Part shown: one piece after another, positions 1 to 14,000 of the stretch
How positions within the stretch are numbered: position 1 is the stretch's first letter
Layout: each line of letters begins with the position of its first letter
Assembly: GCF_009870125.1 (NCBI RefSeq)
Contig: NC_046679.1
Span: 21,576,001-21,640,000 of the forward strand
Direction: 5' to 3'
Length of the DNA: 64,000 bases
Source: Drosophila pseudoobscura
Lineage: Eukaryota > Arthropoda > Insecta > Diptera > Drosophilidae
The notes under the pieces: generated by a model
The model's input: only the letters and a program-made list of their open reading frames with translations
The model's database searches: none
What the model was told of the DNA's origin: nothing
Position numbers and translations under genes: made by a program

Positions 1-1590
1 CAAAGATAGAGATGCAAAAAGTTTGTGAACACAAAACCGCCAGGAGCTATGAGCACTGCTCTGGTTCTCTTCTTCTGGTGTATCTCCTGGCCAGCCATCG
101 CCATACAGCCCATCCTCTGTGGAGCATTAGAGCATAACACGTACGCCAAACTTATTGATTTTCGGTTTTTGCGGCATGCAGTTTTTGCGGCTTTTGGGTT
201 AGTTAGCGAATTATGAAAATATTTGCTCTGCGCCAACCGGAAGTAGTCCGTGATGAATCACCCGTGAGCAAGAGCCAGTTGCCAGCAGCTAAAAGGGGTG
301 CTGATGCTGATTCTGTATGAAGGAGGGTGGCAGAGTCCTGGCAATTCAGAAATTTCTCGTGCGTGTCTCGCGTACCCACAGATGTGTCCCTCAACCCGTG
401 CATATCCTATCCTCTGCCACTGCGAAATGCTTTTGACCCAGCCCGAATGAGACACGCTTCAATGGCAAATAAAAACGAGGGGGAATACCCGATATTCAGG
501 CAGTACGGCTCCTCTCTGCCAGGGGGCGCACACATTGCTCGACGAAGAGCTAGTGTAGCAACTGCAAATTGATTTGTTCCTTCAGGCTATAATAATTATC
601 CGATCATTCTGCATTTTGCTGCGTTTTTACTTTTCTCGTATGTTCCAAATTTTGCATGCCACAGATCCACCGCAGTTCCGTCCTGAGTTTCAGTCCGAGT
701 AACGGAAAGCTCTCAAGCCACGGAATTGTGAGCTGCCCCTGTGTCACGAATATTGGACATCGCAACCTTAAGGCGGTCCCATTTTTGCCTTAACCTAAAA
801 AATCTGAAACCCTGGTAAAAAGGATTTGGATGTTTTGTTATGATTTATTCGCTGATCTCTACCATAATCTATACATAACATAACATAACCTAGTCTATTA
901 TACTATTAGGGACTCTTTTAATCTCTTCCTTGGCCTATCCTATTTTTTCTCTTGCAGTCCTTACCCATTTCTTTTACTAATACTTTTTCATTCATAAGAA
1001 GCCACCTTGCCTTCAGCATTCCCACCTAGATTTACTCACCTTTACTGGATTCCCACTTTTATCTTATGGTACAAATATAAAGAATTCTTTCAATCGATTA
1101 ACTGATTCTTCCTGTTTCCCTGCATTTCTATGGCCAGGCACTACGAAAATTACCGTAAAAACAAAACTCCTGAAAACAGCAATCCAAACGTAAAACCAAC
1201 TTGTAACAAACATACAAAAAAATGTTTTTCTCCCAGCTAAAAAATCGAAACAAAACCTGGCCCTTGAACGAGAGGCCACAAGAGTTAGACAGTTGGCATA
1301 GGTTGGGATTGGATTGGAGTGGAATGCATTGGAGTGAAGAGACGGAAGAGACCTATATGTGTTAAAGTTGAAGCATTAAACACAAACCCAATGGCCCGCC
1401 AAAGGGTTAAGGAACTCGACTGCGCCTGGGGCAGAAAATGTGTCCGAGCCCCCATAAAAATTGTTTGTAGTTCGTTTCCTCGTTTTCCATATAAAATGGA
1501 TTTGATGGATGATGTTGTGCCGCAACTTGGGAAGCATGTGTTCTGAGACTTGTGCCAAGAGCTAAGCAAATGGTTGAGCCCTGGCTGCCA

Positions 1591-1623
1591 CTGGGGACTG
1601 GGGACTGGGGCCTGGGGAGTGGG
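1591..1623 (+). repeat. G-rich direct repeat, predicted G-quadruplex
   Basis: Four GGGG runs (1593-1596, 1600-1603, 1607-1610, 1614-1617) are separated by three 3-nt loops (ACT, ACT, CCT), followed by another GGG at 1621-1623. This matches the standard G-quadruplex pattern with short loops. It reads as a 7-bp tandem repeat of the type CTGGGGA. Confidence 0.75.
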
Positions 1624-3296
1624 AGAATGAGGAAAGGAGTTGAGTGAGACCCGTTTGAGTTGAGTTGACTGCCTGGATGCGCTGAGATTAGAGATGAGGC
1701 TGGAACAGAACATGTGGTTAAATGAGGTGGAAAGTGTAACATAGATGAAAAACAAAAGCTATGTGGGAGAGAAAATATTGTAAGAATTATTAATTTGGGA
1801 TACTTTATGGAAGAAGTCCGCTTTAGGTGCGAATACTCTACAATATTCTCAGGCTATTAAAATATTTGTCTGATATCCATTCTAATTAATAATAAATATA
1901 ATTAACCAGGCCGTAAATGTGCCTTCGTTTGATATTATTTTCGATACAATATGTTCTTTGATATTATATTATATACAACCCAAGTCCGAGGTATATGTAA
2001 GCCATTCAACCGAATCCTTTCGGAAAAAACAAAAAATACCCACAAAAAACCCACATTGTAGCGACCGTTTCACAGCCTAAGCTCCGGTTGGAATCCCTTG
2101 AAATCCCGACACATCTCCTAAGTGCATGGAGACTCTGCTCCCCAATCCTATGCTTTCTGCCTGCTTCTCGCAGGACACGGCTGTCAAGTTTTACACCGTT
2201 GGGTGCTAAAAATCATAAAATCAATGCGTCATAAAAACAAACCCAAACCAGCTTAAATCCCAGACCAAGACCAGGACTAGAAGGAAATTGTTTGAGCTGC
2301 GTATTTTCATTTTATGGCTTTTCAATGCCTCAGATCTCGAGAAACACATGTGTGTCTGTTGGGGTTTGGGTGGAGTGAGAGTCTGTTTATGACTGCCCAG
2401 AAATACTCATAACATTAGGCTCTACACAGTGCGCGAAAACACTTTAATCAGTGTTGGGTAACTGCTCGACTGTGATTTCTCGGCTCGAAAATGGTTGAAA
2501 ACTAATTTCTGCAATTTCCTGCAAACAATCAAATGTTTGCACAACAACAACAATGCCCCAAAAGAGAAATATAACAATAAAGTAAATTACATAAAGTGAG
2601 TGAGAAAGAAAGAGCAGACAATCAGAGGGGCTTCCCGCTGTGCTGGGTAAGGGCTCTGGGCTGGAAATGGAACCCCACTCGGAAATAATTAAATAAATGA
2701 AGCAGCTGCAGAAACATTGCTGGATTCCGCATCAGACAGTCGCCGACACAGACAAGATAGACATCGAGCCGGTCCCGGGCCGTCTGCCGGAGAATACGCA
2801 AGAAGTCGAAGAAAGGAAGGGTGGGTCACCTGCTTAGAGGTGGTCCCTTCTAGTGGAGCAGATAGTCGTGAGCACTCATTGCTCATGTGAGTATAGTGGT
2901 GCCATTATGGGACACAGTAGTAATCAATTTTTGTATATGTAGCTCTGTTTCCAAAAGCAGAGGATTCGTTATTTATAATGTTACTCCGTTTAATGTTTAA
3001 TGTTTCCTCCGTGAATCTCTTTTTATTTTGTATTTTTTTGATCGTGTCACGCTGTCAACATTAAGACCATTCCTACAGCTCCATTCGTAACTTTTGTCTG
3101 GTGAATGGTAAAGATTTTTAAGCGCCCGTGTTCCTGCCACCGTTGCCATGTAATTTGATTTGATGTTCTCTGCTGTTCTAGATTCTACACTGCATATACA
3201 TACACGTATATATTTTTTTGTTTCTCCTGGCGCTCAGGCTTGGCTTCCTACTTTGCACATTTCTGGCACATTTTGTGTCGCCTAATGAATGACAGA

Positions 3297-3350
3297 CAGC
3301 GGCAGCAGCAGCAGCAGCGGCAGAGGCAACAGCAACAGCAACAGCCGCCG
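3297..3350 (+). repeat. CAG/CAA-type trinucleotide-rich tract
   Basis: This is an imperfect run of GCA/CAG/CAA triplets. Such tracts encode Gln/Ser in Drosophila proteins but are also common in introns. The surrounding frame gives only a 75-aa ORF without domain features, so I treat it as a non-coding repeat. Confidence 0.7.
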
Positions 3351-6300
3351 GCTCGGCAGAGGGGGGCATAAATGGGTGCCGCATAACGGCCATAATGCTG
3401 ATGATAATGTGGATGATTTTAAAACGCGCGTGTTTCCCCAGCAATTGCTGTCATTCCGAAGTCATTTGTGGGCCCAGTCTGCGTGCCAGAAAAGTGTTGC
3501 CTGTTTATTTGGATAGTTGGAAATGGCAAGGAAGGTGGCTTTGCAACATTATTTCTTAGGATTGTGCACAGTTAAAAGATTTACGGTTATTTTTTCTCAT
3601 ATTTTAGTTAAACTTAAGGCACAGCTTCAAGCCATTTCTTTTGCTAATTGGCCTTATATCCAAAGGCGAACCAAGCCAGACAATAAATAGGAAAGAAATA
3701 ACTTATATTGGTAACTTAATTGCGGAACACTAGATACTCCATGTGAGATATAATTGGTATGCATCCAATTCAAATTGGTATAATTTATATAGAACAAAAA
3801 CCTTGATTGGTTTCATTTTTCATAAAGATCCCAGCACACCATACGTATGCTCATATTTATTAATAAAGTCACCAATTTTTCAATGTGCTAAGCCAAACCG
3901 GTCATAAGCTCTCTGACCAATTATTTAAACAAAATAAAACAACAGGAACAGAAATAGCAACAGCGAATGCAGAATGTGCTAAGCCTCGCAGAAGCAGCCC
4001 CAAACCGAAACCCCCGATCCGACACGTTTGGCACTTGAATAAATGCAAACAAATAATAAAATTGTTATAAATGCACTTTATACAAATATTTTACATGCCA
4101 ACATAACAAACAAACTTCCAGACTGGACCAGACCAGTCCAGAGATCATGCCAGGCCCACTGCCACTGCCCTCCCTCGCCACAGAGCATATACGCAGAGCA
4201 AACTGGTAGAACACCAGCAAAACATCATCGTAAAAAGCAAAACCGAAAGAGAAACAGCCACAAATACAACAAAAATAAACAAATAAAATATAGAAAATAT
4301 AGAAAAAATCATGAGGCAATAAAAAAAGGGGAGAGAACTGAAACAAATACAATGACTGTGCGGGGAAATGCATAAAAAGTTATGAAAACGTGTAAAAGTG
4401 AACCGCTTCGACGGGCATGGAATGGCCTCCTCGTCGGGAAATGTCGGGGTGGCGGGCGGATGGAGGCAGTAGCCGCAGAAATACAGGCAAAACGAATTGT
4501 TAGTTATGTAGCTATGTTGGAGTGAGTGAGATGCCAAACAGATACATTTTCAGATGCATTCCAAAACGAAAACAAAGGAATAACAAGGAAGCGATGAGGG
4601 AGCGGAGGAGGGCTGAGTGACTGGTGTGTTAAGTGATTGTGACGCTAGGCCCCATATGGTAGTGGCCATAACCACATTGCCAGAGCTGAGCTTCGGTTGT
4701 GTGGCCCACCACAAGAACTACAAATGAAAACGAAATAGGGAATGTGTATAAAAACATTTAGAAATTCATTGAAATATTAATAAATCCTAAACAAATTTGG
4801 CACCAACTATTGAGACCAAATATATAGAAAAACCCCATATGACTGGTTCTTTTCCGAGTAACATTCTGCAGAAATATTATTAAATATTATTGAAGATATT
4901 ATGTATTATAAAGTTATATTCATATCAATGAAGATTCATTGAATGAGTTTTGCAAATAAAGAACTATTTATAAGACGACGTAAATATTTTTTTTAATTTA
5001 CTGAAATGTTGATAATAATTTGGATAAATTATTTCTGTCTCTGTTGTCCACACAAATGCACTTTCAATATTTATCACACCCTAAAATGCTGGTCAATTAG
5101 AGTGCTTGATGATGCTTATAATTTATTGACATATAACATTAAATTTATTCTACACACCCACACCGACTTCCTTTTCAAATCAAACAATTTAATATAATCT
5201 CAATACGACTTCCTTTTAGCTTCGCTTCAAGAAAATAATCTCTACAAACATATGAGGATTTCTACCGCCCCGACTTTCCTTTTGTTTCGCTCTGTTTTTG
5301 TTTCAGTTTTTGTTTGTTTTGTATTATTTGTGTGTTTTCTGCTGGCAAACACAAAGTTTCCTGCCTTCTTTTTTCGCTGTGTATTTACTGTATATTTGCT
5401 GTGTATGCCTAGCGACAGAAATGAATTTATTTGGAATTGTTTTCAGCACTGCACTGTTTCGGGACTTACACACTCTCAATTTGAGCTACGACCAGAGGAT
5501 ACAGAGTTCATATTTGTTGCTGAAATTAGCGCAAAAGTTAAGGGCCTATTGTGTGTGACTTCGCGAGAAGTACTGAAGTTTCGTTCATAGAGAAGGGCTT
5601 CGTACTCGTGTTAACCAAGGGAGAACTTTGTGAAACTGTTTTGTCGAACATAATGCGAGGATATTCTTAGAAATTTCTATGTGTGCAAAGTGTTTCTAAG
5701 CAAACTTATCCTTAATATTAAAAATTGTTATTAAAGCTGATCTCAGACTCCCATAGAACCCATATTGGTTGTACGATATAAATACTGTTTGTCTAACCTT
5801 TATCCAAGTACATTAAATTAAAATATTCAACCAAAAGAAGGGATTAACGATCTTCGACAGTTTCGTATATTAATCTATGCCTAAATATTTAGCTTCACAC
5901 CTTAGATTTCATAGATATACCCCAAAAAACCATATGCCCTTTGTACTCCGATAGTAATGAGCATCCAAAAATGTCTCAAGTAACTTTGTTGGCTTTGAGT
6001 TAAGTTGACACTTGCCAGTCTGAGCCAAAGACAGACTCGCATTCGCATTCCCAGCCACGAAACAGCCCAGGAGTCTCCGACAATTGGACTTATTTGCTCT
6101 GTTGTCGACGTCATTAGCCGCATTTGTCTGAAATTAAGTTGAGTTTATGACAAAGACAAAAAAAGAGCCAACCCAGGGCGACAATCGAATTTTCGTTTCA
6201 TGTCGTGTCGTTTCTTTGGGAGTCTTTCTTGTCTTTCCTTGGGGCTGTCTGTGGCTGTGGCTTCACCATTATGGTTTTTATTATCATCAATATCGCATGT

Positions 6301-8464
6301 TATCCTATATCCTATATATAGTATACCATGTGGAGCAATTAATTTGGTTGGTTTTTTTTATTTGTTCTTGTTTTAAGTGTTTTTCGGTGTCGCTCTCTCT
6401 TTCTGTCTGGCTTGTCGTGTTTCATGGTTCTGATTTTATGACAGCGACAGCTTGAGATAAATAAAGGATGTATGTACGATTGTCTATGTATGCCAGTTCA
6501 TTAGGTTTTCGCTTTCTAAGTGCTGCGTCTGTTGTGTACGGGTGTTGGCTGTTTGTGCACTTTGTTTCTTGCGGTCGCTTGAACTTTACGACAAAATAAT
6601 GCGGCTCATTAAAAGCCTTCGGGCCTGGTCTGGTTGGGTCTGTAAACAAGATCTAATGCTTAATGGTTTGTGTGAAAGGAAGGGTCCCTCCGTCTGCGTG
6701 GGTGCACTGGAATTTTTGATTGATTTGCTGATGATGATTGAATTGTGTTGGAAACTCTGAAACATTATATCTATCTTAATTTTTGTTCGGTTCGTTGTTG
6801 ATGAAGTCCTCATATGTTTGTTTGTACTGATATTGATTAATTTTTCATGCGAATATTTGTAATTAATTATGGGTTCGGAAATACTTTCTTTAATATTGTA
6901 CTGGATTTTGTATAGGATTCTTATATATTCCCAAGTAAAAAAAATATAAAATCAAATCTAACCATCACTTATTCATTTTTTCATGTGGTCTTCTCTCTAT
7001 GATTTTAAGACCTCTTTTAATCACCCTTAAAATTGGGCCTTATCTCTTGATATATTCACAACGAGAACCTCCCGACTCCATCTCGACAATATCATATATT
7101 ACGAATATGAAAAAAGGTATGCCGTGGACACACACATACATAATCAGTCAAAGAAAGCAAACAACCAGCAAGGCGATATTTCCGTATCCTTTTGCCTTAA
7201 TGACAAGCGAGAAGTGAGCGCAACTGTACCGCAAGATGTCGCTGAAGAGAGCGAGAGAGACCGCGTGTGCGTGTGTGTGGTGTGCTCTAAAATGAAAACA
7301 AGAAAAATAGTAAGGAAAAAAATATGTCAACTGTCACGATTTGCTGGCAAACAAAAGGAATACATACGTTGGGTACAACCGAACACCAGTTAGCAGATGA
7401 AAATCGATGGCACAACGTCTTTCTTGTCTGCTCTCTTGTTGGTGGCTGGCTGTCTCCTGTTTATATTTGCTTTCCCTGGGAAAATGAAAAATAAACAAAT
7501 TTCCTAATGACAATTCCGAGCATCGCATCGCAACATGAAACAAGTAAATTGATATTGATGCCGAGTGCTGCTGCTGAGTGAGAGGCCAAGGGGCGTGTAC
7601 TCTCTTTGGTTGAAGTGCATTAAAGCTCGTTCTGGTTCAGGTTGAAGTGGCAAAACATCTCTAATCTTTGCCTTCTTTATATCCATTTTGAGTATGACCT
7701 ACTTTTAAACTTCCTGCCTAGGGGGCTCGGCTGGCTTATCATCGCTTCCGATGTGGCCAACTCTCTGGACAGCTTTCTTAACCAATCAAGTTCTTCCTGC
7801 CAGAAAGCTGATTTCCACAGCCGACTGTCATCCCCAATCTTTTACCTTTGGAGGGGTATATGCTCTCTAATCGCATTTGCATATTGTTTTGTTGTTCTAC
7901 TCTTTTGTAGCAGCATTCGCCTTCCCCACATTCACACAGAAAGTGAAATGGCTGTACAGCATACACTCGCTCTATTTCCATTTAATGTTCTTCTGCGGAG
8001 ATCACACATCAGGGCCTTGGCCACTTTTTAAGCATACTTCTGCTTTCTATTCCGTTTTGTTTGGCTGTCTGTAAAATATGGTATAATATGCATAAATCAC
8101 ATAGACAATTAAATTCGTTGTTTTTTTGTTTTCCTGTACCGCATTTCATATGTAAATGAAATGGGAAATGAATTGCTATTGGGCCACCTTCACTCAGTTG
8201 TTCCAGCCAGCATCCCGCTGCCGCACAGCAAAAGGCAAAGCGTGACAGCAGCCAAGGAAAGTACAATCTCAAAGAAATGGGGTAAGATTAAATGAGCTTT
8301 CCGGCAACGAAGATTGGATGCTCTAACTCGGGGAATGATTGATATTACAAATGCTTTGGAATAATTTGTATGCAGAACAGTAAGCCTTGACTTAATTGAT
8401 AAATAGAGTGAATACAGACAGAATACAAATAAAACCTCCCAACCTACGAGCAACGAAAACAAAA

Positions 8465-8845
8465 ATGGAGTCTGGTAGCAATGATAATCGGACTCTAGTG
8501 TCTACTGCGCCAGCAAATACCAGCCTGAAGAAGGCTCAGTTTGTGGCCTACACTTTGCTGTTCCCAAAGAATTCTGTTAAGGACCTGAGCAAGATCTTGA
8601 ATGTCAAGTTCAAGGCGATCCAAGGCATCCAATTTACTATACTGATCCCCAAGGAACCCAAAAGAATTATCCTGACGACACCAAAATTGATCGATAAAAA
8701 GGAAGAACAATCAGAATACATCGATAATTGCAAGAATAAAGAATTTTTGATGTCACGCAACAAGGATATTAAGACGATCAAGGAAATGCCCTTGCAAGCT
8801 CAACACGAAAATAAACTCAAAACTTCTTTGGTACAATTCGATTAG
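8465..8845 (+). CDS. Lys-rich 126-aa protein of unknown function
   Basis: I do not recognise this protein. It is an ATG-to-stop single-exon ORF of 126 codons. The ATG at 8465 sits in an A-rich context (AAAAATGG), like many Drosophila starts. The open frame extends upstream to about 8396 only through AT-rich codons without another ATG, so I chose 8465. Third positions are often G or C (AAG, CTG, ATC, GCC), unlike the surrounding AT-rich DNA, which argues for real or recently real coding. The product is basic, with about 19 lysines. It has no signal peptide, membrane segment or cysteine cluster. A hydrophobic central part (around residues 27-70, FVAYTLLF and IQFTILIP) is followed by a charged C-terminal half. 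No splice sites are needed. It could be a small lineage-specific or testis-type gene, or a retrocopy fragment. Confidence 0.5.
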   Translation: MESGSNDNRTLVSTAPANTSLKKAQFVAYTLLFPKNSVKDLSKILNVKFKAIQGIQFTILIPKEPKRIILTTPKLIDKKEEQSEYIDNCKNKEFLMSRNKDIKTIKEMPLQAQHENKLKTSLVQFD

Positions 8846-9131
8846 AATCGTTCAAAGAAGAACTAAGAGGACGTTGAATACATATATTTTATATATATGA
8901 TACAAATTATTTTTTACGTATGTATTTCTATGTATGGTTAAAAAAAACTATCATTAATCATTATATATTTTAGATTTAACACCTCCTATCTGGCATTTTT
9001 GATATGTATCTTGGAGCTTAGAAGTTCTCTAGTTTCATCGTGGCAAATACATAGTCAGAATCGGGATACCTCCATGGAGGCCAGGGTATAGAAAACATGT
9101 TAAAGTAGAGGAAAATAAGTTGCCACAGACG

Positions 9132-9146
9132 CACACACACACACAC
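9132..9146 (+). repeat. (CA)n microsatellite
   Basis: A short pure CA run, followed by further CAC-type triplets up to about 9160. Confidence 0.8.
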
Positions 9147-10936
9147 TCACACCCCCACTCTGGCATATAAATCACATAAATCTTTTTATTTGTCACTTTT
9201 ATTGGTTTTTATTATTGTACCTTTTTTCAGTAGTATCTGTGTAGCTGCATGTGAGTGTGAGTGTGTCAGTGTGTGTGCCTGAGTCGTCGGCAGTTGACAC
9301 ATGCGTGCCCGATAATGTCGCGAAAAATTCGCTGGGTTCCTGTCAGACAGTCAGACAGTCAGACCCTCAGACTGTGGCGGCTGAAAGGAAAAACGGAAAA
9401 GAAAGAAAATATTACAATTGCGGTCTATCTGTCTGTGTATGGGAATGTGGGCGGGTGCAAGTGTGAGTGAACAACTACATTTTCATAAAACGACAGAAAT
9501 ATTAAATAACAATAAAAGCAAGATATATGTTTTTTTGTATAAATGTATTTATGTGTTTTGCCATTTCGTTTTTACGGTACGCACCTCTGCCTCTCGGAAT
9601 GTGTGGAGTATCTGTGCGTGTGTGTGAGTGTTGTGTGCTTTTGGGGGTATCTGTGCTCTTGCGATTCTAATCAGGAGCCAGAACTACATACTACAATGAC
9701 AGCAAACAGAGACTGGCAAACAAATAAACAAACAAAACGCACGAATAGGCAAAAGAGCTCTTTTGTTCGACCTTTTGGCCCCTGCTCCTGTGGCACCCCG
9801 ACTCCAATACCAACGCCGACCTATTGCCATGGCCAGACAGCAGGATTTTTTTTGTTTCCTTTTGGACACACTAAACTTGTGCCTCCTTCTCTTCTGCCCG
9901 TAGAAGCCTCAGCTGGCGTCGTTTGGTCTTTTGTCGAGGTTCTGTTGTCGAAGCGATTTTAATTTGTGTGGCAACCGAAATTGAAAACTGTCAAAACTGT
10001 TAACGAAGCCTTTTTGCTCGTGAATGAGTGTTCCAGAGAGAGGGTGGATGGGTGTGCTTCTGATTATAGTTATTTATAGTTAACCCAAGTTAACCAAATT
10101 TACAGTGCGTTTCAAAAGCGTCCCAAAATGACAAGGCAAAAAAAAATTTCGTGAAAATAAATTTTCGTTTCCAGTTATATTTCAATGGATCTTGACTCTG
10201 TGTACTTATAGATTCCTTTAAATGATTGGATTCAATCGGCACTTTACAGATTCATTAATTGATATGTCGATTATTTGAAAGCTTTTTATATAACATATAT
10301 TTACGTGTTAAAATTACTTAAAGGACGTAACTAAATATTTAATAAGAAAATGAGATAATTAATTACTTGATGATAAGGAAAAACCCATAGCTCGTTCGAT
10401 AATTATTGAATTATTGATATTTAAATATCTTTAGAATTTAAAATTTACAGTGTCATGGAAGATATAAAGATGAGAAAAAAAATATAAATAATTTTATCAA
10501 TTGTTTCTTGTGTGGTTCTTCCTGGCAAAACATTTCATGCAGATTTAACAGACTATTTCTGCAGCTTAAGTTAAATAATAAACAGAAATGGGTCGACTTG
10601 TTCTCTGTTTTAATTAAAATTCAAATTTAATGCAATTAAAAAACGTCCCCTCAGACCGTCACAAATTAATCAAGCGGTAAAATCTTGTTTAATATTTTTG
10701 CCATCGAAGCGGATGTATAACAAAAACACAAACGCACAACAGGGGGGAAAATATTTTTAAACCATAGTAAAATTTAATATTTATAAAGCGTACAACGAAG
10801 TAGGTGGAGGTGGAAAGGGAGGGGAATGCGTTTCAGAACGGGGAGGAATTCTGAAAAAGAGGCGGAAAGCAATTTTGCTGAAAGGCGTACACCATTTTTA
10901 TCGATAACCGGCAATAGTTGGAGCTTAAGCTGGTAT

Positions 10937-11056
10937 GTAAATGTGCGTGTACGTGTGTGTGAGTGTGTTTGTGCATGGCTATGGCTATAGGTGGATGGAT
11001 GGCTGTGGGTGTGCGTGTGGGTGTGGGTGCATTGGTGTGCGAGTGTGTCTAACGGT
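10937..11056 (+). repeat. Imperfect GT-rich array
   Basis: GTGTGT and GGGTGT blocks are interrupted by ATGGCTATGGCTATA and GGATGGATGG. The minus-strand ORF across it is a His/Thr-rich repeat translation and is not a gene. Confidence 0.7.
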
Positions 11057-14000
11057 AACGGTGTGAAATGGCGCATATGTAAGCAGCAACCCCATGGATT
11101 TATGGGCCTTTACACAGGAATTATAGACGGTTGAGCTCTGGGGCCTTCACTTCTTGTTCGTTGTTTTGCCGACTGTTGTCTGTTTTTGGTGGCTTAAAAT
11201 CCAATCGACACGACGACCATCCACATACATACAGACATACACATATGTATACCGGAGGTATAGATATAGAACATTCTTTTTGGCATTGGAGGAGGCGTGC
11301 GTGTTATTTACTGACCGGAATTACCACTTTCAGCGGAATAATAGATTACACGCACCCTTCGAGACACAGAAACAGACACAGACACAGACATACAAAACTT
11401 GTAATTGCTTTTTGCCTGTTAACGTGCGAATACCGATTGAGAGGAGGCGTGACCCGAACCCGGACCCGGACTTGGGCATACTTAAGAGGATTTACCACCA
11501 AGGAAATGCAATTTGCAAAAGTTTTAGCCTAGGATACTTAGAAAATGTAATCAATTTCAATGAATTTACAAATTTTGTTACAATTTTGGACTGCCTTTCG
11601 TTTGATTTTCTTAGAAAGGTCTAAAATAACCTTTTCTCAGAATATGGCTTAAATCGTTCTTTATTACCATCATTAGATATACAAAGAGATTTCTCTTTAA
11701 ATCTAAAAATATTAGATAAGATCTAATTTAATAAACTTACCAAGTTTTCTAGCCATTCCTTCAATATCAATTCTATGATCGTAAAAGGGCAGCGCTTTCT
11801 CTCAGTGCTATCATTTGTCCATTTTCAAACGAACTTAATTTGATTTGAGCTTCAAGGCTCATTTAAAATGCGATTTCCGTTTGGTATTAAGAGCCTTCCC
11901 ATCATCCAGAAATAGCAGACCCAAGGCTCAATCACCCCTCTATGACAGCAGCATTGATGTCGGATTTTCGAACTGCACATTTCGCAAAAAAGTTCGGTTG
12001 GCTGCATTGGTGATGAGTGCAGTGCAAGCAGCTGCAGGACATTAAGTGAAAATATCCAAAGTACACACAGATAGAGAGACACGAGTATTTGTAAGGGTTA
12101 TGAATTGCTTGACATGTCCTAGAATTTAAAGAAAGGAGAGACAGACTATTGGCTAAGAAAATACTGTGATAAGAAGGGAAGAGATAAGCAGGACAGAACT
12201 GGACAAATAATGATGTTGAAATAAAAATATTGAGTGCAGGTTGAAGTTATATAAAGCTTGTTTAAAAGAAAAATCAGACTAGAAAATGTGGCTCATAAAT
12301 AACTACTTGTAAATGATTCTGGATTAGCCGTATAGTACCTGATTTTACCGATCAAAATAATCTCAGCTTATATCCTTAAGGGCATAGACATCAAATAAAT
12401 TATTAATCCATTTATACAATGTGCAAGATTGCACAACTCAATCACCGCTTTCCATGCCCCTAATTAACCGCACTTCAACACCATTTCATTGACAATAAGA
12501 CTAATTACAGATCAACTTATTGATAGCATTATACTTGTTGTCTACAATCGCTCTCAGCTGAGAACAATTTAAGGCCTTCTGTCACGCCTCAAGGCCAACC
12601 CTTCGATAAGCCATCATTCATTATTTACTCGCATTATGCCGCGTAATCTTTCATTAAGCCCAAACTTTTAACAACAATTTCCAATCTCTCAGTCCTTCAG
12701 CCTCCCCTTCCCCCTCCCTCGTTACGCCAAAAGTGTGCTACGGTTTAATTCTCACATTGGCCACAGCACGCGCCCAAAGAGTCAATAATCTCGACTGTCA
12801 GCACATTCAGCCGGTCCATAAAGAAAAACAGAGAACAGGCGGCGTGCAAAGAGGAGACGAAAGGGAGGTAGATTGAGAAACATTTACCTATTTTTTAATT
12901 ACCATAAACAAAAACAATAACAAACGCAAAAATAGAAAAACTTTATTCATTTATCAAGAGGCCACGCTGGCCGTTGTTATTGTTTGTTGGCGATAAGTGC
13001 AATAAATCAAAGCGAAAGGAACGCCACGTAAACAATCAGGAGAGGACCATGGGGCCAACGATGAACAGAGGAGTGGAAGGAGATCCAAGGATTGGGATGA
13101 GTCCAGACTCAGGTTGGTATGAGAACGGGGCTCAGATGATTCTAAAAAGTAGGATGAGCTGAGCTCCAAAGACTGGTAGGAGCGAACGACGGGAATCAGC
13201 GCATGACTAGACTCGGATAATATCCCTGTCTGTGCGGCTGTGTTTAGTGCCCTTACCCTCCAGTATTTCTCTGAAAATTTCATTATCTTTCAAAGCTATA
13301 ATATACATATCTTGAATGTTTCACAACATATTCTAATATTCGGGATTCTTTTAGCAATTTTAAAGTTTTCAACTTGAACTTACCCTCTGACGAGAAAAGT
13401 CGAATGGGTATATTGAAAACATTTTTTGGGATTTGATTAGTCGAAGGAAATTGTAATCCATTGGATAAGAATATCTTATAAGACGAAGTTTATAAGATTG
13501 AAGGGTATTCTTAGTGCTGATTGGTGTCCTCCATTGTCATGCTCTCAAATTCAAACACTACTTACTCAAACATATTTCTATAGTGCTCTCGCACCTTCAA
13601 TTCATATTTTCAAATGACATCGTTTAAAACGACAGATTGCTATCAAAGATAAAACTCGAGAATCTAAACGATGCATTTAAATTAATTTCACAATTAATCT
13701 ACCCATGCAATTGTTAAATATTCACAGTTTTTAGTCTCCGCAGGGGCCAGGTAATCCCGGCTTTTCCAGCCAGCTCAACTTTAATTCCACTGAAACTACA
13801 GCGCCTCGTTGTTCTCAATAAAAAGTGAGTCTTTAATTACTTGTAATTTGTTTTAATGCCACTTGGCGAGTCAAACCCAGTGCAGCGAAGCGTTAAGGTA
13901 TTAAGGGTCCGGGTCCAGGTGCAGGTGCAGCTTCTGGTGCCGCTCTTCTTGGCGCGGCTTCAGGAGCATTTTGCCCATTTGATTTGATTCACTGGGCTAC

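Larger units (their letters stand above)
1..8464. other. Non-coding Drosophila intron/intergenic DNA
   Basis: I see no convincing exon on either strand. Open frames here are short, start at non-ATG codons, or translate simple repeats. The stretch holds AT-rich blocks (about 4740-5250, 6830-7010), a G-rich direct repeat at 1591-1623, a CAG/GCA-rich run at 3297-3350, and scattered T-rich tracts. No transposon termini were recognised. Confidence 0.6.

Noticed and set aside
1285..1755. 156-aa minus-strand open frame
   Set aside because: It begins at a non-ATG codon, is rich in Ser/Pro/Leu low complexity, overlaps the G-rich repeat, and shows no domain or splice sites.
4145..4537. 130-aa minus frame rich in Cys and Phe
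   Set aside because: It is the complement of A-rich low-complexity sequence; composition alone explains it.
10774..11076. 100-aa minus frame with His-Thr repeats
   Set aside because: It is a translation of the GT-rich array.
11154..11624. 156-aa plus frame
   Set aside because: It runs through CAGACA and ACATAC repeats with no ATG-supported start and no protein-like domain.
12954..13283. Minus ATG with nearby donor (MKFSEKYWR then GTAAGG)
   Set aside because: Nine codons before a donor is too little evidence; the remaining frame is low complexity.
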